A stretch of DNA of 64,000 nucleotides from Poecilobothrus nobilitatus (GCA_947095535.1 OX352774.1:76136416-76200415), one strand, 5' to 3'; counted from the first letter of the stretch, positions 22,272 through 35,363 are shown. Notes: generated by a model from the sequence alone, not told the origin. Program-made: numbers and translations.

Positions 22272-23293
22272 TTAAAAATTTTAAATTCATCAAAATTTTT
22301 TGTCCTTCATTTGAGATATTCTAAGCATTCACTATAATGTTGAAACGCTGTCTTTGAATTTTCATTATTTTTTTTTATTATACTAAAAACGGATAAAGGA
22401 AGAAATTTTATTGATATTCTATTTTGTAAATCAGCCTCAACACTTTTTAAAATATACAAAATTTCTAAGATAGAATTATATTCTCTTTCGATTTTCTCAA
22501 GTTTAGAATGAAAAACTATAGTCAATGAATGGAAGGAAAACTCCGCTAAAAGGTATTAAAACTAATTTATTGTGCGAAATTTATGTGCGAAAAATTCAAT
22601 TTTTCGCTTTGCATTAACAGCAACCGAAATTGTTTCAAAACCTTCCACAGTTATAAATTTTCAATTTTTTTTATTCTCGTTACAATGTATTATATATTTT
22701 ATTTTTTGTTTTTCATTTTCAGTCTTTTTTATGTATATGAAATATGGGAGTATGAATTAACTGCGCACTGTATGAAGTGCGCAACACAAAATGAATAACT
22801 GCGCAAAAAGCAGAATAAACTAAGTGAACAAATTTTTTTCATTTTGATTAAGAGCGCAAAATTTTTATGGTTTGGTTTTGGTTTCTCATAATCATTTTAT
22901 CTCAAATTTTAATGAGAAATAAAGCCCCCAGCGTTCTCGAAGGGCTGGCGATATTCTGATTTAGGAGGGATTTTAGAAATGGATTCAAAATCAGGGTATT
23001 CGCTTTTACCAGAATATTTATAGACGTTTATATGCGAGATTCTCAAATAGGAGGGATCACCTACATATGTATGTCTGATTATTTTATTTTTTATGGAAAC
23101 AGCTTTTTTATTTTTTATTGTTCTTAACTTGCTTAATCACTTCGTTTTGATGTTATTTTTAACACGTTTTTTTATTTGATGTTATTTTATATTTTTAATT
23201 ACCTACGTTTATTCCATTAATTTAATCACAAAACAATTCGTTTTACCTTACTCATGAATACATAATCAAGAAATTATTAAAAGGTTATATTTT
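22272..23293. other. Spacer with minor repeats
   Basis: Contains a possible coiled-coil fragment (22307-22525, minus), a small hairpin TGCGCACTGTATGAAGTGCG near 22763, and a segment (about 22955-23060) that resembles 60335-60410 (shared AAAATCAG.GTATTCG). No identifiable gene. Confidence 0.4.
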
Positions 23294-23829
23294 TTAGCAA
23301 TGAATTTTATTAAAACAGTCCTTATTTTTGTTAAAGCATAGAGCTACATCGCACTTAGTACACATAACACGTGCAAAACTCTTGCATACTGGAAATTTTC
23401 ATCTTTATTTTTTACTTTTTGTGGGACAATGATTTAGATCGTCTGTTCTAACTTCTTTTGTAGGGATATGCTGTACTGACCCTCTCTTTTTCTTTTCTAA
23501 TTCTGGTTGAATACTATTTGAAGGCCTACCTTTTCGTTTCTCCACTTTTTGATATGAACATAAAATTTCTGCCAAATTTATTACCTTTTTGAACGTTTGC
23601 TCTTTGATAGAGCACTCATGAATTAATAACAGTCATATCTAAGAAGTGGTAGAACAAACGTAATTACCACTTATGGCTTTTCATTCGAATGCTGTAGCTT
23701 CCAATAAAGCTGTCCATGAAATCTACTCCTCCCATACTAGCATTATATTCTTTGACAGCTTTTGGACAAGTTATTTGGATTCGTTTTTTTTCTTTTATAT
23801 CATACCTGAAAGTTATATTGTTTGATAAT

Positions 23830-26463
23830 TAGACCATCCAAATATTCGAGCTTTTCAACTATTCGAATATCAAATAGAAAAATCTTAAAATATTCGAGTA
23901 ATCGAATACTCGAATAATTTATCAAAAGTATAAAGACATATTAACAAAAAGAAAAAAATAGTTATATTTTAATAAAGAAAAGCGTGTAGTTTTGAACTAT
24001 TTTATTATTTAAAATATTATTTTTTTTCTATAAACATATATTTTAAAAATAAAATTGAATCAAAGGTTTCATGATTTAAACTGGTTCATCTTTTTGTTTT
24101 GATTGAGCCTGCTGTTGAGAATACTCTTTCAGAAGCTGTTGAAGTAGGGCGTATTGTTATAAGAGCATTATACAAAACGTCCAGTGTATCCGACCGTTTT
24201 TTGAAAGAATCAAACTGATGAAATTCTTTCTTTAGTTCATTATATTTATCAATTTGCCTGGTATTGCGAACATGACAGTTTTTTGGAACTGTAATATAAC
24301 TTATTGCATTTTGGAGTTCTTTTTGCAGTCCAACTTGTGGTGTTAATTCTATTAAATCATCTGCATCAGATGAAGATGAGGTAAAATCACTATTAATATG
24401 CTCTTCTATGAACATTTGTGGATATATTTGTTCCATAATTTTCACAGCGAATGAAATTGCTGCATTTTTTGACGAATATTTAAAATAATCGTTGGAACTT
24501 GATATATTTCCACTCTGTAGGTAAATGATTAATGTCATTAAAACTGGATCTCTTCTTTCATTCATCCTTTTTTGGATAGCATATATCAGTTTTTTTGCTA
24601 TATCTGTTTGCATTGGTTGCAGCTTTTCAAACAAAAATTTGTAAACTCCTTCAGCTGTTATAAGATTTGCATCATTTTTACTCAATTCAGTAACAGCAGT
24701 TTCAACTGGTGCGAGAACGTCAACAAGGTTTTGTAGCGCACAAATATCATTTTCAGCAATTGGATCAAAATTCAATTCGATTAAGGATTTGTTAATACAT
24801 TCTGATAGAATTAAAAAACGTCGAATCATTATACTCAAAGAACTCCATCGAGTTTTTATGTCTAATTTTAACTTGAGTTTTTTTCCCATTTTTTGAGCTA
24901 TATTTTGTTGCAAAATAGAATGCTTTGTAGCCAATTTTTTAAACATTCTTATAACACCTCTTAACCTGTTAATAATTTGGTCAAAATCAATATCCAATGT
25001 CATTAGTCATTACATATTCATTTTCGTTCATAAACTCCAAATTGTAATCAGAGCACTGATCTTCTATGGAATCTTCTTCTTCCATATCTTCATCAGTAAA
25101 CTCTTCGATATCGTCAAACACTTCATTGGGAATAACATTTTTTGTTATATAAAAACAATACATGACAGCTAAATGGAGCGCGTGATTATGGCAAAGTTGA
25201 TTTAATACACCTAATATATTGCCATATTTTTTCATTACGGCTGCTGCGTCGTTAGTTGATGCAATAACATCATTTTTTAAGATAATCCCAAAGTCTGCCA
25301 ACTTAGCTTCAACTAAATGTTTAATTGTTTCAGCATTTCCCTGCTTAATTATTTCCGTCAAACCCAGAACATGGCATTCAATTGTATTTGAGTTTATTCC
25401 AAGTACATGAGCTGTTACGTTTACATAACGTAAAATAGTGCAATCTGTTCATTCATCCACTGTAATAGCAAATTTACGATTTGCTGTTTTTAATTTTTGA
25501 AATTTGTCCCGCATTTCAATAGATTTTTCTTTATAAAAGCTGTTGATGCATTTTGAAATAGTTGTCGGACTTTTTGGCATTTTATAACCTTTTTGTTGCA
25601 CGTAACCAGCTATAGCTTGAAATTTACTAATTGCCGTGATCCCCATTCCATTAATAGCTGCGACTTTTGACAATATTTCATTTAAAGATTCTTTTTTTAC
25701 AAATTGCCAAATAGAACTTGTTTCAGTTTTTTGTTTTTTCTTAGGAATATTATTTTCTCCATCAATTTCACTTGATACCGATTTAGATATCAATATGTTG
25801 TGTCGTAGCTTTAAATGGTTAATCATAGCAGTGGTTGAACTTCTCCATCCAATGTTCGTGTTGCACGTACCACATGTGGCTTCACCAATTTTTTTTTCAT
25901 CTTTCTTAAAAAACTTCCATACCTCGGATTTTTTTGACATGGCCAAAAAAACCAGATGTAAATATGTATGTAAGAAAATCTAACAAATTTTAATTTACCT
26001 GAAGTATGCAAGCACAAATTGTATTATTAAAAATTCTTGATTATTTTGTTTTTATTATTTTAAAAGAAATGATTTTTTTTATGATTATGAATAATGTAAC
26101 ATTTATACATACAATCAAATTTACGAATATTAAATTTACGAATTTTTGCTGAGCAATTTAAATAACCGGGTGCTTTCTAATAACTAACAACAATAATGTC
26201 GCACAAAATTAAAACCATACAAAAATGCAATTTTCCCACGTCAAGGCGATATAAAAATTCTTAAATTTGTTTTTTATTTCGGAGTTTATTTGTTTTTTTT
26301 TGTACGAAGAGAGAAATTGACCGTACTTTTTTCAAAGCTTACTGTGATTTACATTTTTGAAATTATTCGAATATTGGGAAAAAATATTCGAATATCAAAT
26401 AGTCAAAAAACATGCAAATATTTTCGAATATCAAGTATTCGAATAGTCAAGTTGGATGGTCTA
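23830..26463 (-). mobile_element. Complete hAT element nested in the piggyBac gene
   Basis: Both ends read TAGACCATCCAA inward (23830-23841 and 26452-26463), and TTGATAAT is duplicated outside (23822-23829 and 26464-26471). The 8-bp duplication is diagnostic of hAT-type insertion. Subterminal regions are packed with TATTCGA/TCGAATA words on both sides (about 23843-23920 and 26361-26445), likely transposase-binding sites. One transposase gene lies on the minus strand. Length 2,634 bp. It is younger than the piggyBac host it splits. Confidence 0.96.
24018..25946 (-). pseudogene. hAT transposase with BED zinc finger, three lesions
   Basis: Start ATG at 25946. A BED-type zinc finger occupies residues ~8-50 (Cys25, Cys28, His44, His49; EVWKFFKKDEKKIGEATCGT, NHLKLRHN). 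Then KFAITVDE followed by TGA at 25449-25451, where the family has Trp (D-E-W-T), so TGG>TGA. The frame goes on through IIKQGNAETIKHLVEAKLAD, STNDAAAVMKKYG (catalytic Asp) and QLCHNHALHLAV (C-x2-H). A frameshift lies near 24990-25003. The last part has LDIKTRWSSLSIMIRRFLIL (conserved R-W) and ALITIRPTSTASERVFSTAG, then TGA at 24086-24088, after which the reading continues LNHETFDSILFLKY. Lesions are few, so inactivation is fairly recent. Confidence 0.94.
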
Positions 26464-27843
26464 TTGATAATACACCGTGTGAAAATATAGTTAGATATAA
26501 TTTTTAAAATATATAAGTAGATAATAATATAAATAGTGTAAAAGTAATAAAAATTACGAACCTTTAAATATTTTGGATTGCTCCTACAAAAGTTAAGGCC
26601 ACGATAACAGGCTTATTATCTTTCCAATTAGTTACCAAAATCTCAACCCCTTCATAAAATGTTACTAACTCTTCATAACTTCCTCTTGGGACACAGTTTT
26701 GCATCATTTCATTTTTGGGTGATAGTTTACAATTTTTACCCAATCTGTTTCCAATCCAAGACAATAAATTCCTTCTTTTGAAAAATAGTGTAGCAATGGA
26801 ATCGAGTGTAGAGATTGTCGAAAAAAAGAATGTGATTCTTATTTCTAGGAATGATACGAAATAATCGTACAACCATGTTTGAAACGCAACCCAAATCTGG
26901 TTCATTCTCTGTTCGGCTTTGATTTTTTTTGCCAGCATAAACTTCAAAGTTGTGTGCAAAGCCTTGCAAAGAGCATAGTAAAATCAGTTTGAAACCCCAT
27001 TTGGTGGTTTATTTGATAGGTATTGTTTCATATAATGCCTAATCTTAGTTGCACACATTTGCTCATCTAAAAAAAGTCGGTATTCTAAAGGAATTCTAAA
27101 GGAATCAACACTTTTATTTAGATAATCTTGACTGGTCTGATTTTATATAGATGATCATAATCTGGATGGGATGATTCTTTTTCGTTATGATTGTCATTAA
27201 AATGAATCACGTTTCTAATTTGCTCAAATCTATTTACTGTAAAAGTCTCCATTATTGATTTGAAACCATATTTCGAGTAATATGATCGCACACTTGGGTA
27301 ATGATATATCGACATGAAAATTAGTATCCCAAAAAATTGTAACACAGTTACACAGTAACAAAAATACAGTAACAAATGAACATTTAGTCAGTCGCTTTTG
27401 GGTTATATACAAACTGGTTTCTTCGACAATTTTTGTTAAAAAGTTTTCGTCAAAAAAAGTGAAAAAAAACTGAAATGGTGTTTGTACATTCAAAACACTT
27501 TCGCCTAAATCAGAATTTCCTATAAAAGCTATTTGATTTTCACTTAAGATCAAATTCTTTTTTTTTCACACTAAATCGCGTTTTTTATCTGTCCAGGAAG
27601 GTGTTTTGATGTTGTTGGGACTTTGTTGGTGTTGTTGGGACTTGATCTTGATCGGAAACATCTTCCTGCTCAGACAGAGCATGTTCTTCAATATATTCTC
27701 AGCGAAATGTTCTTGGCGAGAAAATAAATTACATATTTTATATCATTTTGATCCGGCCCCTCCATACCGTCATCTAAATTATCGTCTAATTCATCCAACA
27801 TATTTAAATAATCTTCAATTTCTTTTTCTTCTAAAGGTTTCAT

Positions 27844-28850
27844 AGCTTTAAAAAGAAATTACAATTTTATTATCTCCTAATTCCATTATTTTATTTATTT
27901 ATAAAGTATGTAGCTATACATATTTTGAAAAAAACCGTCACTAAATAACAACTAATCAAATCCATAATGTAGCCAATTGGCAACACTTGATTTTTTGCTA
28001 TTTACTTATCCAAAAGAATAAAGTTTTAATAAAAATTGATAAATATCTTTTAACTTACCTTAGTTTTTAATAGAAAAATAATTTTACAAAATTTTTATTC
28101 GCATTTGCAAAAATCAAAACTGTCATTTCAGAGCTAATATTTACAGCAGTTCGTGAATTTCAAATGTTTGTTAACTACAAAGCTTCAATTAGTAGCTACA
28201 AGTCGTGTTTTAAGGAAATATTATGATTTACATGAATATTTAATACATTAAAAGGGTAATACATTTTAATACATTAAGGGTAAGATTTGCATATTGGAAG
28301 ATGAATCTTATTTGACCGTATTTTACAATTTCCGTACAATGCGTAATACATTTTATTGCATTGTAATTAAAATTGATTAAATGAATAACATACTAAAAAC
28401 TTAAACAAAATTAAAATTAAATTATTTCTGCATTTGCATACATAGTTATAAAAATAAATACTAATTAAGAAAAACAAATATTTTATTGTTATATAGGTTA
28501 AAGAAATGTCCAATTAAAACAAATTTTAATAATTTAAAATAAATTTATTAAAAATTTTATTTATTATCTAGATATTATAGTACAAAATAATATTTTATAC
28601 TGAATATTTCATTCATGTATGCACTTATATGTTTGATACTCCAAATTCACTATTTTTAAATCAAACTTTTTTTTATGATAATTCAAATTTGAAATAACTC
28701 AAAAGTGGGACTTTATGTCGTACATTAACTCAATGAATACTTATTGTTTTAAATTACGTAACATATTATTGTCTTCTAATGTCTAATTGGTATAGAAATA
28801 TGTTGTAGACATTATAGTATATAGTATAGACATTATAGTATAGAAATATG
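27844..28850. other. AT-rich spacer, no gene seen
   Basis: Contains a near-duplicate word AATACATTAA(AA)GGGTAA near 28245-28285 and a duplicated ACATTATAGTATA near 28810-28840. It may include the right end of piggyBac element 4, but no terminus is clear. Confidence 0.4.
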
Positions 28851-29380
28851 TAGGGTAACTTCACATGGGAGGGATGCATGCATCCAGATGTAAAAATTAT
28901 TTCGGTTGCATTTCGTGTACCCTTCTGTAGTATTAACGAATATTTTGCATTCGTTATGCATCCACTCGTTCACGAGCTGCAAAACGGCAATATTTTTATT
29001 TTGATAGTTTTATTTGAAAGTAACTAACCTATGTTTTGACATTTTAATGAAAAAATTTTTTATTTACAAAATACAAAATAGTTAAACCAATGTTTTTATG
29101 TAAAAAAATTTTTTAATTAATATAAACAAAATATAATTTATTAATTACACATATAAAATGATTTTACGTCTGTATTTGACGTTAAAACAAATTTGCATCT
29201 GATATACTTCTTATAGAATATAGAGGATACAAAAACTTTTGCATCTAAAATGAGCGAAAGGGAGAGCATGTTATGAATACGATGTATATTTTCAACCTAA
29301 TGTTTGCATCATTAATCTAATGTTTCTCCGGATCTAATCTTTGCATCCGGATGCATGCATCCAATGTGAACTTAACCTTA
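28851..29380. mobile_element. 530-bp inverted-repeat element (MITE), copy 1
   Basis: The left end TAGGGTAACTTCACATGG followed by GGATGCATGCATCCAGATG, and the right end at 29341-29380, are reverse complements over about 38 bp with a few mismatches. No coding content. TAGGG would fit a hAT-type end, but the 8-bp flanks do not match, so the superfamily is open. Confidence 0.72.
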
Positions 29381-29847
29381 ATTTGCATTTACTCATATTA
29401 TAAAAACAATTTGGATTTTATTTAATTTGAAAATTTGATTTCTACTAAAGTGAACTTGGAGTGTATATACAACTTTTATCTTTATCTAATATCTTTATCA
29501 GAAACAAATTATATTTTATAAATACATACATACATTGGTTGATTGATTGTTTTCTTTCTTTTTATATAAAAATTACATTTCATTTTTAAAAATATAAAAG
29601 ATATTAGATTAAAAAACAAAAAAAAAATACAATTTAAATTCATAATTTAAATTCAAAAATCAATAGTATTATATATTATAAATCAAAAATACAATAGAAT
29701 ACAAATATCGATAAAAAATAGTATTTTAATATCACATAATATATGTCAAGTATTTATTTAAAAAAATATAAATGTACAAATAAAATTAAAAACTTAAAGA
29801 ATGTTTTTATTTTTAAAAATTTTTAAATTTTAAATTTTTAGCCTTTT

Positions 29848-30010
29848 TAGGGTACGTTCACATGGGATGCATCCGCACGCAAACATATTTCAATTTTCAG
29901 TTACTCTTTATGCAATCTTTGGAAATATTAACGAATATTTTACATTTAACATAATTGTCATTCTACTCGTTTATGCTGCAAGGCTAAATTTTATTTTGAC
30001 ATATTTTGCC
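29848..30010 (+). mobile_element. Second, partial copy of the 530-bp MITE
   Basis: Begins TAGGGTACGTTCACATGG then GATGCATCCG, and continues ATTAACGAATATTTT and ACTCGTTTATGCTGCAA, matching the left 150 bp of copy 1. The right half is missing. Confidence 0.7.
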
Positions 30011-30439
30011 CGGTGAATTTTTATTTAAAAAAACATATTTTTTCAGGTTAAATAACATTAGTAAATAAAATAAATTGGGTACGAAAGAGCCGGAAAAATA
30101 AAACTCTTCTACGCAAGCTCTTAATTCAAAATAATTACGATAAAATACGCTATATAAAATCTCCTAAAACAAAAAATCCTACGACGAAACCATAAATCTC
30201 TTAAATGGTTCTTTAGTTCATTGGTTCATTCAAAATTGGATTTGGATTTTATTTGGCACTTTTGTAGTAGGAGATATTCGTTTTTGAAATTTTATCCTAG
30301 AGGATTTTTAAAAAGGGTCAAACATACCACTTCCAAACAAAATATTATATTGAATTATAAATTTAAATAATGAACGTGCTATGTTTTGTCGTATTTAAAT
30401 TTAGAAAAGTGTTTTTTTAAGATATTAAAAAACAAGTTA
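30011..30439. other. AT-rich spacer
   Basis: No ORF or recognisable element. Confidence 0.4.
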
Positions 30440-31910
30440 AAGCTGCTAAACGGAAGGCATCAAAAAATATTTTTTGAAATGACTCATACTTATGTACTCA
30501 AACAAGAATCTAACTCCTCTCAAAATTTTAAGTTTCTAACTTAAACCGTTTGGAAGATTGAGAGGGTCAAGAATTTTGCAAAAATTGAATTTCGCATAAC
30601 GATACATTAAAATACCGTATGGTAAAAATATATATTTATCAGCAGCTATCATTTACCGTTTTCACATTGAAGATGTACTTTATAGAACTTGTTTTATAAC
30701 AATTTGAATATAGGGCTTTTTCTAACTTTGGGGGGTTGTAGCTCCGTAATGGGGCTACAGAAAAAGGTTGTTCCATAAAATTAATTTTTTTGGTTGGTAT
30801 TATATAAAACCAAAAATTTTTAAAAGGGCAATGAAAACAGTTTAATATTGGGACTACTTTTGCACCATTTTTTTTCTTACCAAATTACCAAATCACTAAT
30901 TTTTTATGTAACTAACTGCTCCATCTTAAAAGCTGGAGAAGTTTAGTAAACACATGGATGAATGATCAGATACTCAAACAGACAGAATTAGGCTAATAAG
31001 CCAATTTTTCAACTTTTCTTTTTAAAAGATATGCTAAAAATATTGAAATACAGAAAATAAAAGGAAAAGCAAGTAATTAAAATGTAAAAAAAAGTAAGTA
31101 ACTATATAAACTTTATTACTTAAAAAAAGGTACATACGAAGGCTATAATGTAATAAAAGTAAGTATTTCGCAAGTTTATACAATACAATAAAAGTAAGTA
31201 TTTCGCAAGTTTAGATTTCCACAATCTTAAACTTTAATTCTACTTTTCCAGTTTATATAGCGTTATTTTTTCAAAATAATAGCAACTTTAATATTACTAT
31301 TTAAAGACATCTTTAAGTCTCGAATTTTGGGAACCTTTAGTTGAATCCATGAAAACTTACAGTAATTTAATATTATAAAGAAAGCCTTACTTTTATGAGT
31401 TATGAAAAAAGAAATATCATGCAAAATTTGGTTTTTACATAACGGTAAGTTTAAAAAGTACATTACATAATATTGCATAGTATTGAAATTGTTTTATGGA
31501 GGTAACAAAATTTCCGGTCTTCTAGTGTTTTTAGATTGTAAAACTACTACGCAGAGCCTTAAATATATATGTTACGGTTTAAGTAATGAATTGGTTATTA
31601 TTAATAATAACCGGACATTATTAATAATATCCTAGTATTTTGGTAAATATGAATAATAAGTAGAAATTATTATATTTACTGGTAAGTATTAATAATTACC
31701 TGTATGGATTACCTTTCTTAGTTTTTGAGTTATCTTGCTGACGATCGCACGGAGGGACGGACAAAGCTTAATCGACTTAGAATTTCATTCTGATCCGATA
31801 CATGCCTTTGAAGGTATATCTAGCTGGCTTATTTCAAGGTGTTACAAATGGAGGAGCAATTTCAATATACCCGATCCTTATCGTACGGGTATAAAAATGA
31901 GTAATGTATA
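30440..31910 (+). repeat. Dispersed fly-type repeat, copy A (broken into blocks)
   Basis: Block 30440-30690 matches 48690-48950: AAAATTTTAAGTTTCTAA, GGGTCAAGAATTTTGC and TTTCGCATAACG. Block 31715-31905 matches 49080-49245: GAGGGACGGACAAAGC, TTCTGATCCGAT and the terminal GGGTATAAAAATG. The intervening DNA includes a repeat of AAAGTAAGTATTTCGCAAGT near 31156 and 31189. GGACGGAC...GGGTATAAAA ends are a common form in fly intergenic repeats. No protein is encoded. Confidence 0.7.
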
Positions 31911-33599
31911 TTTTTCACTTGAACATTTTTTGAAAGATCATATTATTTTATATCGTATAATAAAATATCGTATATCGTATAATAAAAGAAAATAAAGAAA
32001 ATAAAATAATTCTTGTTGTATTTATAAGATTAATAGATGGCGCACAAATATAATATTTGTGTTTTATAAGCTTGTAAATACTCGGCTGTATACGTACCGA
32101 GCATATTAACAACGTATTGAATATAATGATTATAGAAACTGAAGCTTAATCTAATAATATTTTAGAAAAACTTTTATAGTGTTTCAAGCTTATGTGGATA
32201 TGCATTGGGCTGAATGTTCTGATGCGAAATGTTTTTTTGCTTTTTGACATTAGAACCGCTTAATTACTTTAGTTTTGTATTTTGGCTGAAGTTAGATAAA
32301 TTAGACTATTCAAATTTATAAGGGTATGTATTAGTTACATTTTTGATAAGATATCTTCAATTGTTCTCTTTAATTGTTTTCAAACGAAGATTTTTTACTT
32401 TGAAATATGTGTCTAAAAGAAGTGGATAACAATATAACTTTAAAAATAAAATGTTAGAATTAAATTAAATTGTAATTAAATTAAATTGTAAATGTAAGAG
32501 ATTCAAATGTTTGAATAAAAGTAATTAAGTGTATATTATACATACTATATACATACTTTTTAGAATTTGATTTATTATTTATATACTTAATTAAAACACG
32601 TTTTATTTATATTTATTTATATATGTATATTTACATAAAAATTTACATTAATATCAAAATTACCAAACCTAAACTAATCATACATATTATAATATTCTTA
32701 TCTTTCTTTAATTAGGTATTCTTTTCTTTAGAAAATATAAATTACTAAAATAAACTAATCAATTTTTTATACATTTTGCAATTCTTGTTTTATTTGTTTT
32801 TCATTTCTGCTATTAATAATTACATTTCGTTCCCTTGCAAAACATAAAACCAAATTAAATAATAATAATATAAAAAAGAAACAGCCTCCAACTCCAATTT
32901 TCAAAGTTAATTTGGAAAATTTCAAACTAATCAAAAACAAAATATGTATGTGGGAAACAAAATGAATAATAATTATAGCAAGCAAAGTTTTATTATTTTG
33001 TTTATTTGTTTAATTTTGTTTTCCATAATAACTTTATTTTTTTATTTTATTTGAATATATGTATGTATGTACGAGTTCATACATTTAAGTTATCGGGCTG
33101 TAGTAGATAATAAATAACAAAAAATGAATCAGATACTGAAAGTAGAATTCCAAATATGTTTTCATTTAAAGCGTAAAAAAAATATGTTATAAACTATGTT
33201 TTCATTTAAACCGTAAGGAACTTTCCTCTATCTGTCTTTCGAACAATATTTTACTTCTTTTGTACTCTTCAATAGAAGGACATTCTCTATAATTACATAC
33301 TTATCTACCTAACAGGCGCTACAGACATAGATGATTCTAGACTTGAGTGACCACATCCTTCTTTTTGCTGTCATCCGGCAGTAAGGTGGTTTCTCTCCAA
33401 TTGAAGATCTAAAGCTTTATGATGTTTGCCTATGTTTGATCACTCCAATGAAGGTTAAGCTGGCGTTGATCTTGTACATCGTATGGTATCCTATTTTCTT
33501 TAGCATTTTTATTTTTTTTTTAACTAAATCTACGTCATTGTATAGCTTGTTGAATTCGTCATTATTATTTTATGTCTTAATTACTCCGTTTGACGTTTC
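31911..33599. other. AT-rich spacer
   Basis: Only short AT-rich frames without protein character. A segment at 33300-33500 has more balanced composition and may be a further scrap of the RTE element to its right, but I could not read a domain in it. Confidence 0.35.
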
Positions 33600-34480
33600 T
33601 ATTAGATGTTAGACCATATTTTTGACGTTTTTGCCAACGTAACTGTTATTTCACTTTAGAATCTCGAAATAGAAGTTTTCAACCCAAAGGTTTCTGCAAA
33701 TCGAAGTAGAAGCGGTTTGCAAGGTTTATTTTTCGCCTTATTCCTACGTTGTCTTGATATTTGTTATGGAGTAGATTTTATAGTTCTCTTCACCGATCAC
33801 TTATTGTCATGCAACGGGTTTATAATTTTCATGGCTCAACCCCACAATTTGCGTTGCTACGGCTGCGATATGGAGGTGTAGCAGTGATTTTTCTGCTAAT
33901 TTGCTCTCTGTAGGCTGTAGCTATCTCACTTACTTCTTGTTTTGCAATATCAAATTTTCGAATTGTTTTTCCGTTGTTGTTTTCCCGAAAATGTCCTCTC
34001 TACCAATATTGTCATTGAAGTCTCCTAGGAAAATTTTAGCGTGGTGTTCTGGGCAGGGTGAGTAATGCTTGTTCAAAGGAATCGTATAAGTAACCCTTGT
34101 CAAAATCATCGATTTCTTCGGAAGGCCGATAATGTTTAATCTTGCTTTACCACTGATAACAAATTCATGACCAAGTTTTTCTACTTCCTAATTCAATATT
34201 TCTTATCACAGCTGTAGTAAACATCACAGTTATAATTTCTTAAGATACCAGATCCTTTCCAACGTATTTTCTAGTCTACAGTGATTTCTGCTTTATACTG
34301 AGTGAGAACATTTTCCAATATATTAAATGTATTAGATGTAGAGTGTTCTCACATTACAGGTACAAATTCTTAAAACAATGATCCTTTTTACTGCCGACTC
34401 TATTGCCATTAATTCTGTTCGAATTATCTGTATCTTGGGTTTAATTTTTGGATAACCTTCAGTATAAGCTAATTTCTGTG
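33600..34480 (-). pseudogene. RTE-type LINE endonuclease relic
   Basis: Reading leftwards across several frames: VLTQYKAEITV (near 34290), then RWKGSGILRNYNCDVYYSC, then HAKIFLGDFNDNIGREDIFG around 34013 with the catalytic Asp of the endonuclease, then RKFDIAKQEVSEIATAYREQ near 33930. This order (A-E-I-x-x-x-Q-E-x-R-W...Y-x-x-Y-Y-S-C...L-G-D-F-N-A-x-I-G-R-E...Y-D-I-x-K) is typical of RTE/BovB-like elements. The RT is missing. Many stops. Confidence 0.72.
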
Positions 34481-35363
34481 TAACGAAGAGGTAAAGTAAC
34501 AACTCACCCAAATATCTGCCAGTTGTGCATCTAAGTTAGCAACCGGTCAGATGCTTCTCTGTCAATCTCGGACCGGGTCAACCTTTTTTGTAGTTACTTC
34601 CTTATATTTCAATTGGTAACATAACCAAAAAATATAGACAAACAAACATTAAATAGAGAAAATTATTATATTACTTTGAAAATGAGAATAAAATATGTAC
34701 ATTAATAAAAAAGGCATAAAAAAAGGTCCTTTTCAAGGGTATAATATTAAGCTTATATTGTGTTATATAATAAAAACTTTATGTGAAAAATCTTTTTCCT
34801 GTGAAATGTGAAAGTGAAAAAGTGAAATATGAAAAAGCTTCCCTTCAACTCCAATTACATTTCTTTTATACATTATATAAATATTAATAATAATAAAATT
34901 GAGAAATTAAATTTAGAAAATAGCGCTAGCAACCCTTCGGATATGTTTGTATTTATAACAGGATGTTGTTGATATATTATGTTAAGATTTATTGGTTTTA
35001 CATTATTATTCCAGTTTTATATGCTTTATAAGTTTCTTGAAGCTTTTTAGCTGTTCATAAAATAAAATTACAGTTTTGACGCAGCAGGCAGATGTAATTT
35101 TATGGCGAGTATTGTTTGGCAGTAGTTTTATTATGTGGGCAGTTTTTGCCGTTTTTGTATATAGGTGTTGTCTTTTTTTCAAATGTGTCGGTGAGTGAAC
35201 TTGATGTGTCCTATTCTGAAATTAGTGCATAGTACTATTGTTTTCTGACTTTATTATTGACTTTTTTGCTAACGTAAATGGTATTCACATTATTTTTATT
35301 GCTTATTTATATTGCTTATTTTATTGCTTATTAATATATGCCGAATTTCGCTTATAATTTAAT
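34481..35363. other. Spacer, possible 5' part of the RTE element
   Basis: A short GC-richer block (about 34540-34590, with CGGACCGGGTCAACC) may be LINE 5' UTR. Otherwise AT-rich without genes. Confidence 0.3.

Larger units (their letters stand above)
23294..27843 (-). pseudogene. piggyBac-like transposase 4, interrupted by a hAT element
   Basis: Start ATG at 27843 with the acidic N-terminus (KPLEEKEIEDYLNMLDELDD). Then KRLTKCSF-type and VNRFEQIRNVIHFNDNHNEK (27118-27553), HYMKQYLSNKPP and FAHNFEVYAGKKNQSR (26736-27050), HILFFDNLYTRFHCYTIF (second catalytic Asp), and QNCVPRGSYEELVTFYEGVE / LVTNWKDNKPVIV (26564-26700). After the nested hAT element (23830-26463) it continues at 23850-23294 with ITCPKAVKEYNASMGGVDFM (third Asp), a broken helix region, and a Cys-rich tail (ARVMCTKCDVALCFNKNKD). 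Without the insert and its duplicated target the span is about 636 codons, normal for the family. Multiple frameshifts show it was already decaying. Confidence 0.88.

Noticed and set aside
25636..25983. 115-codon plus-strand ORF
   Set aside because: Antisense shadow of the hAT transposase BED-finger region.
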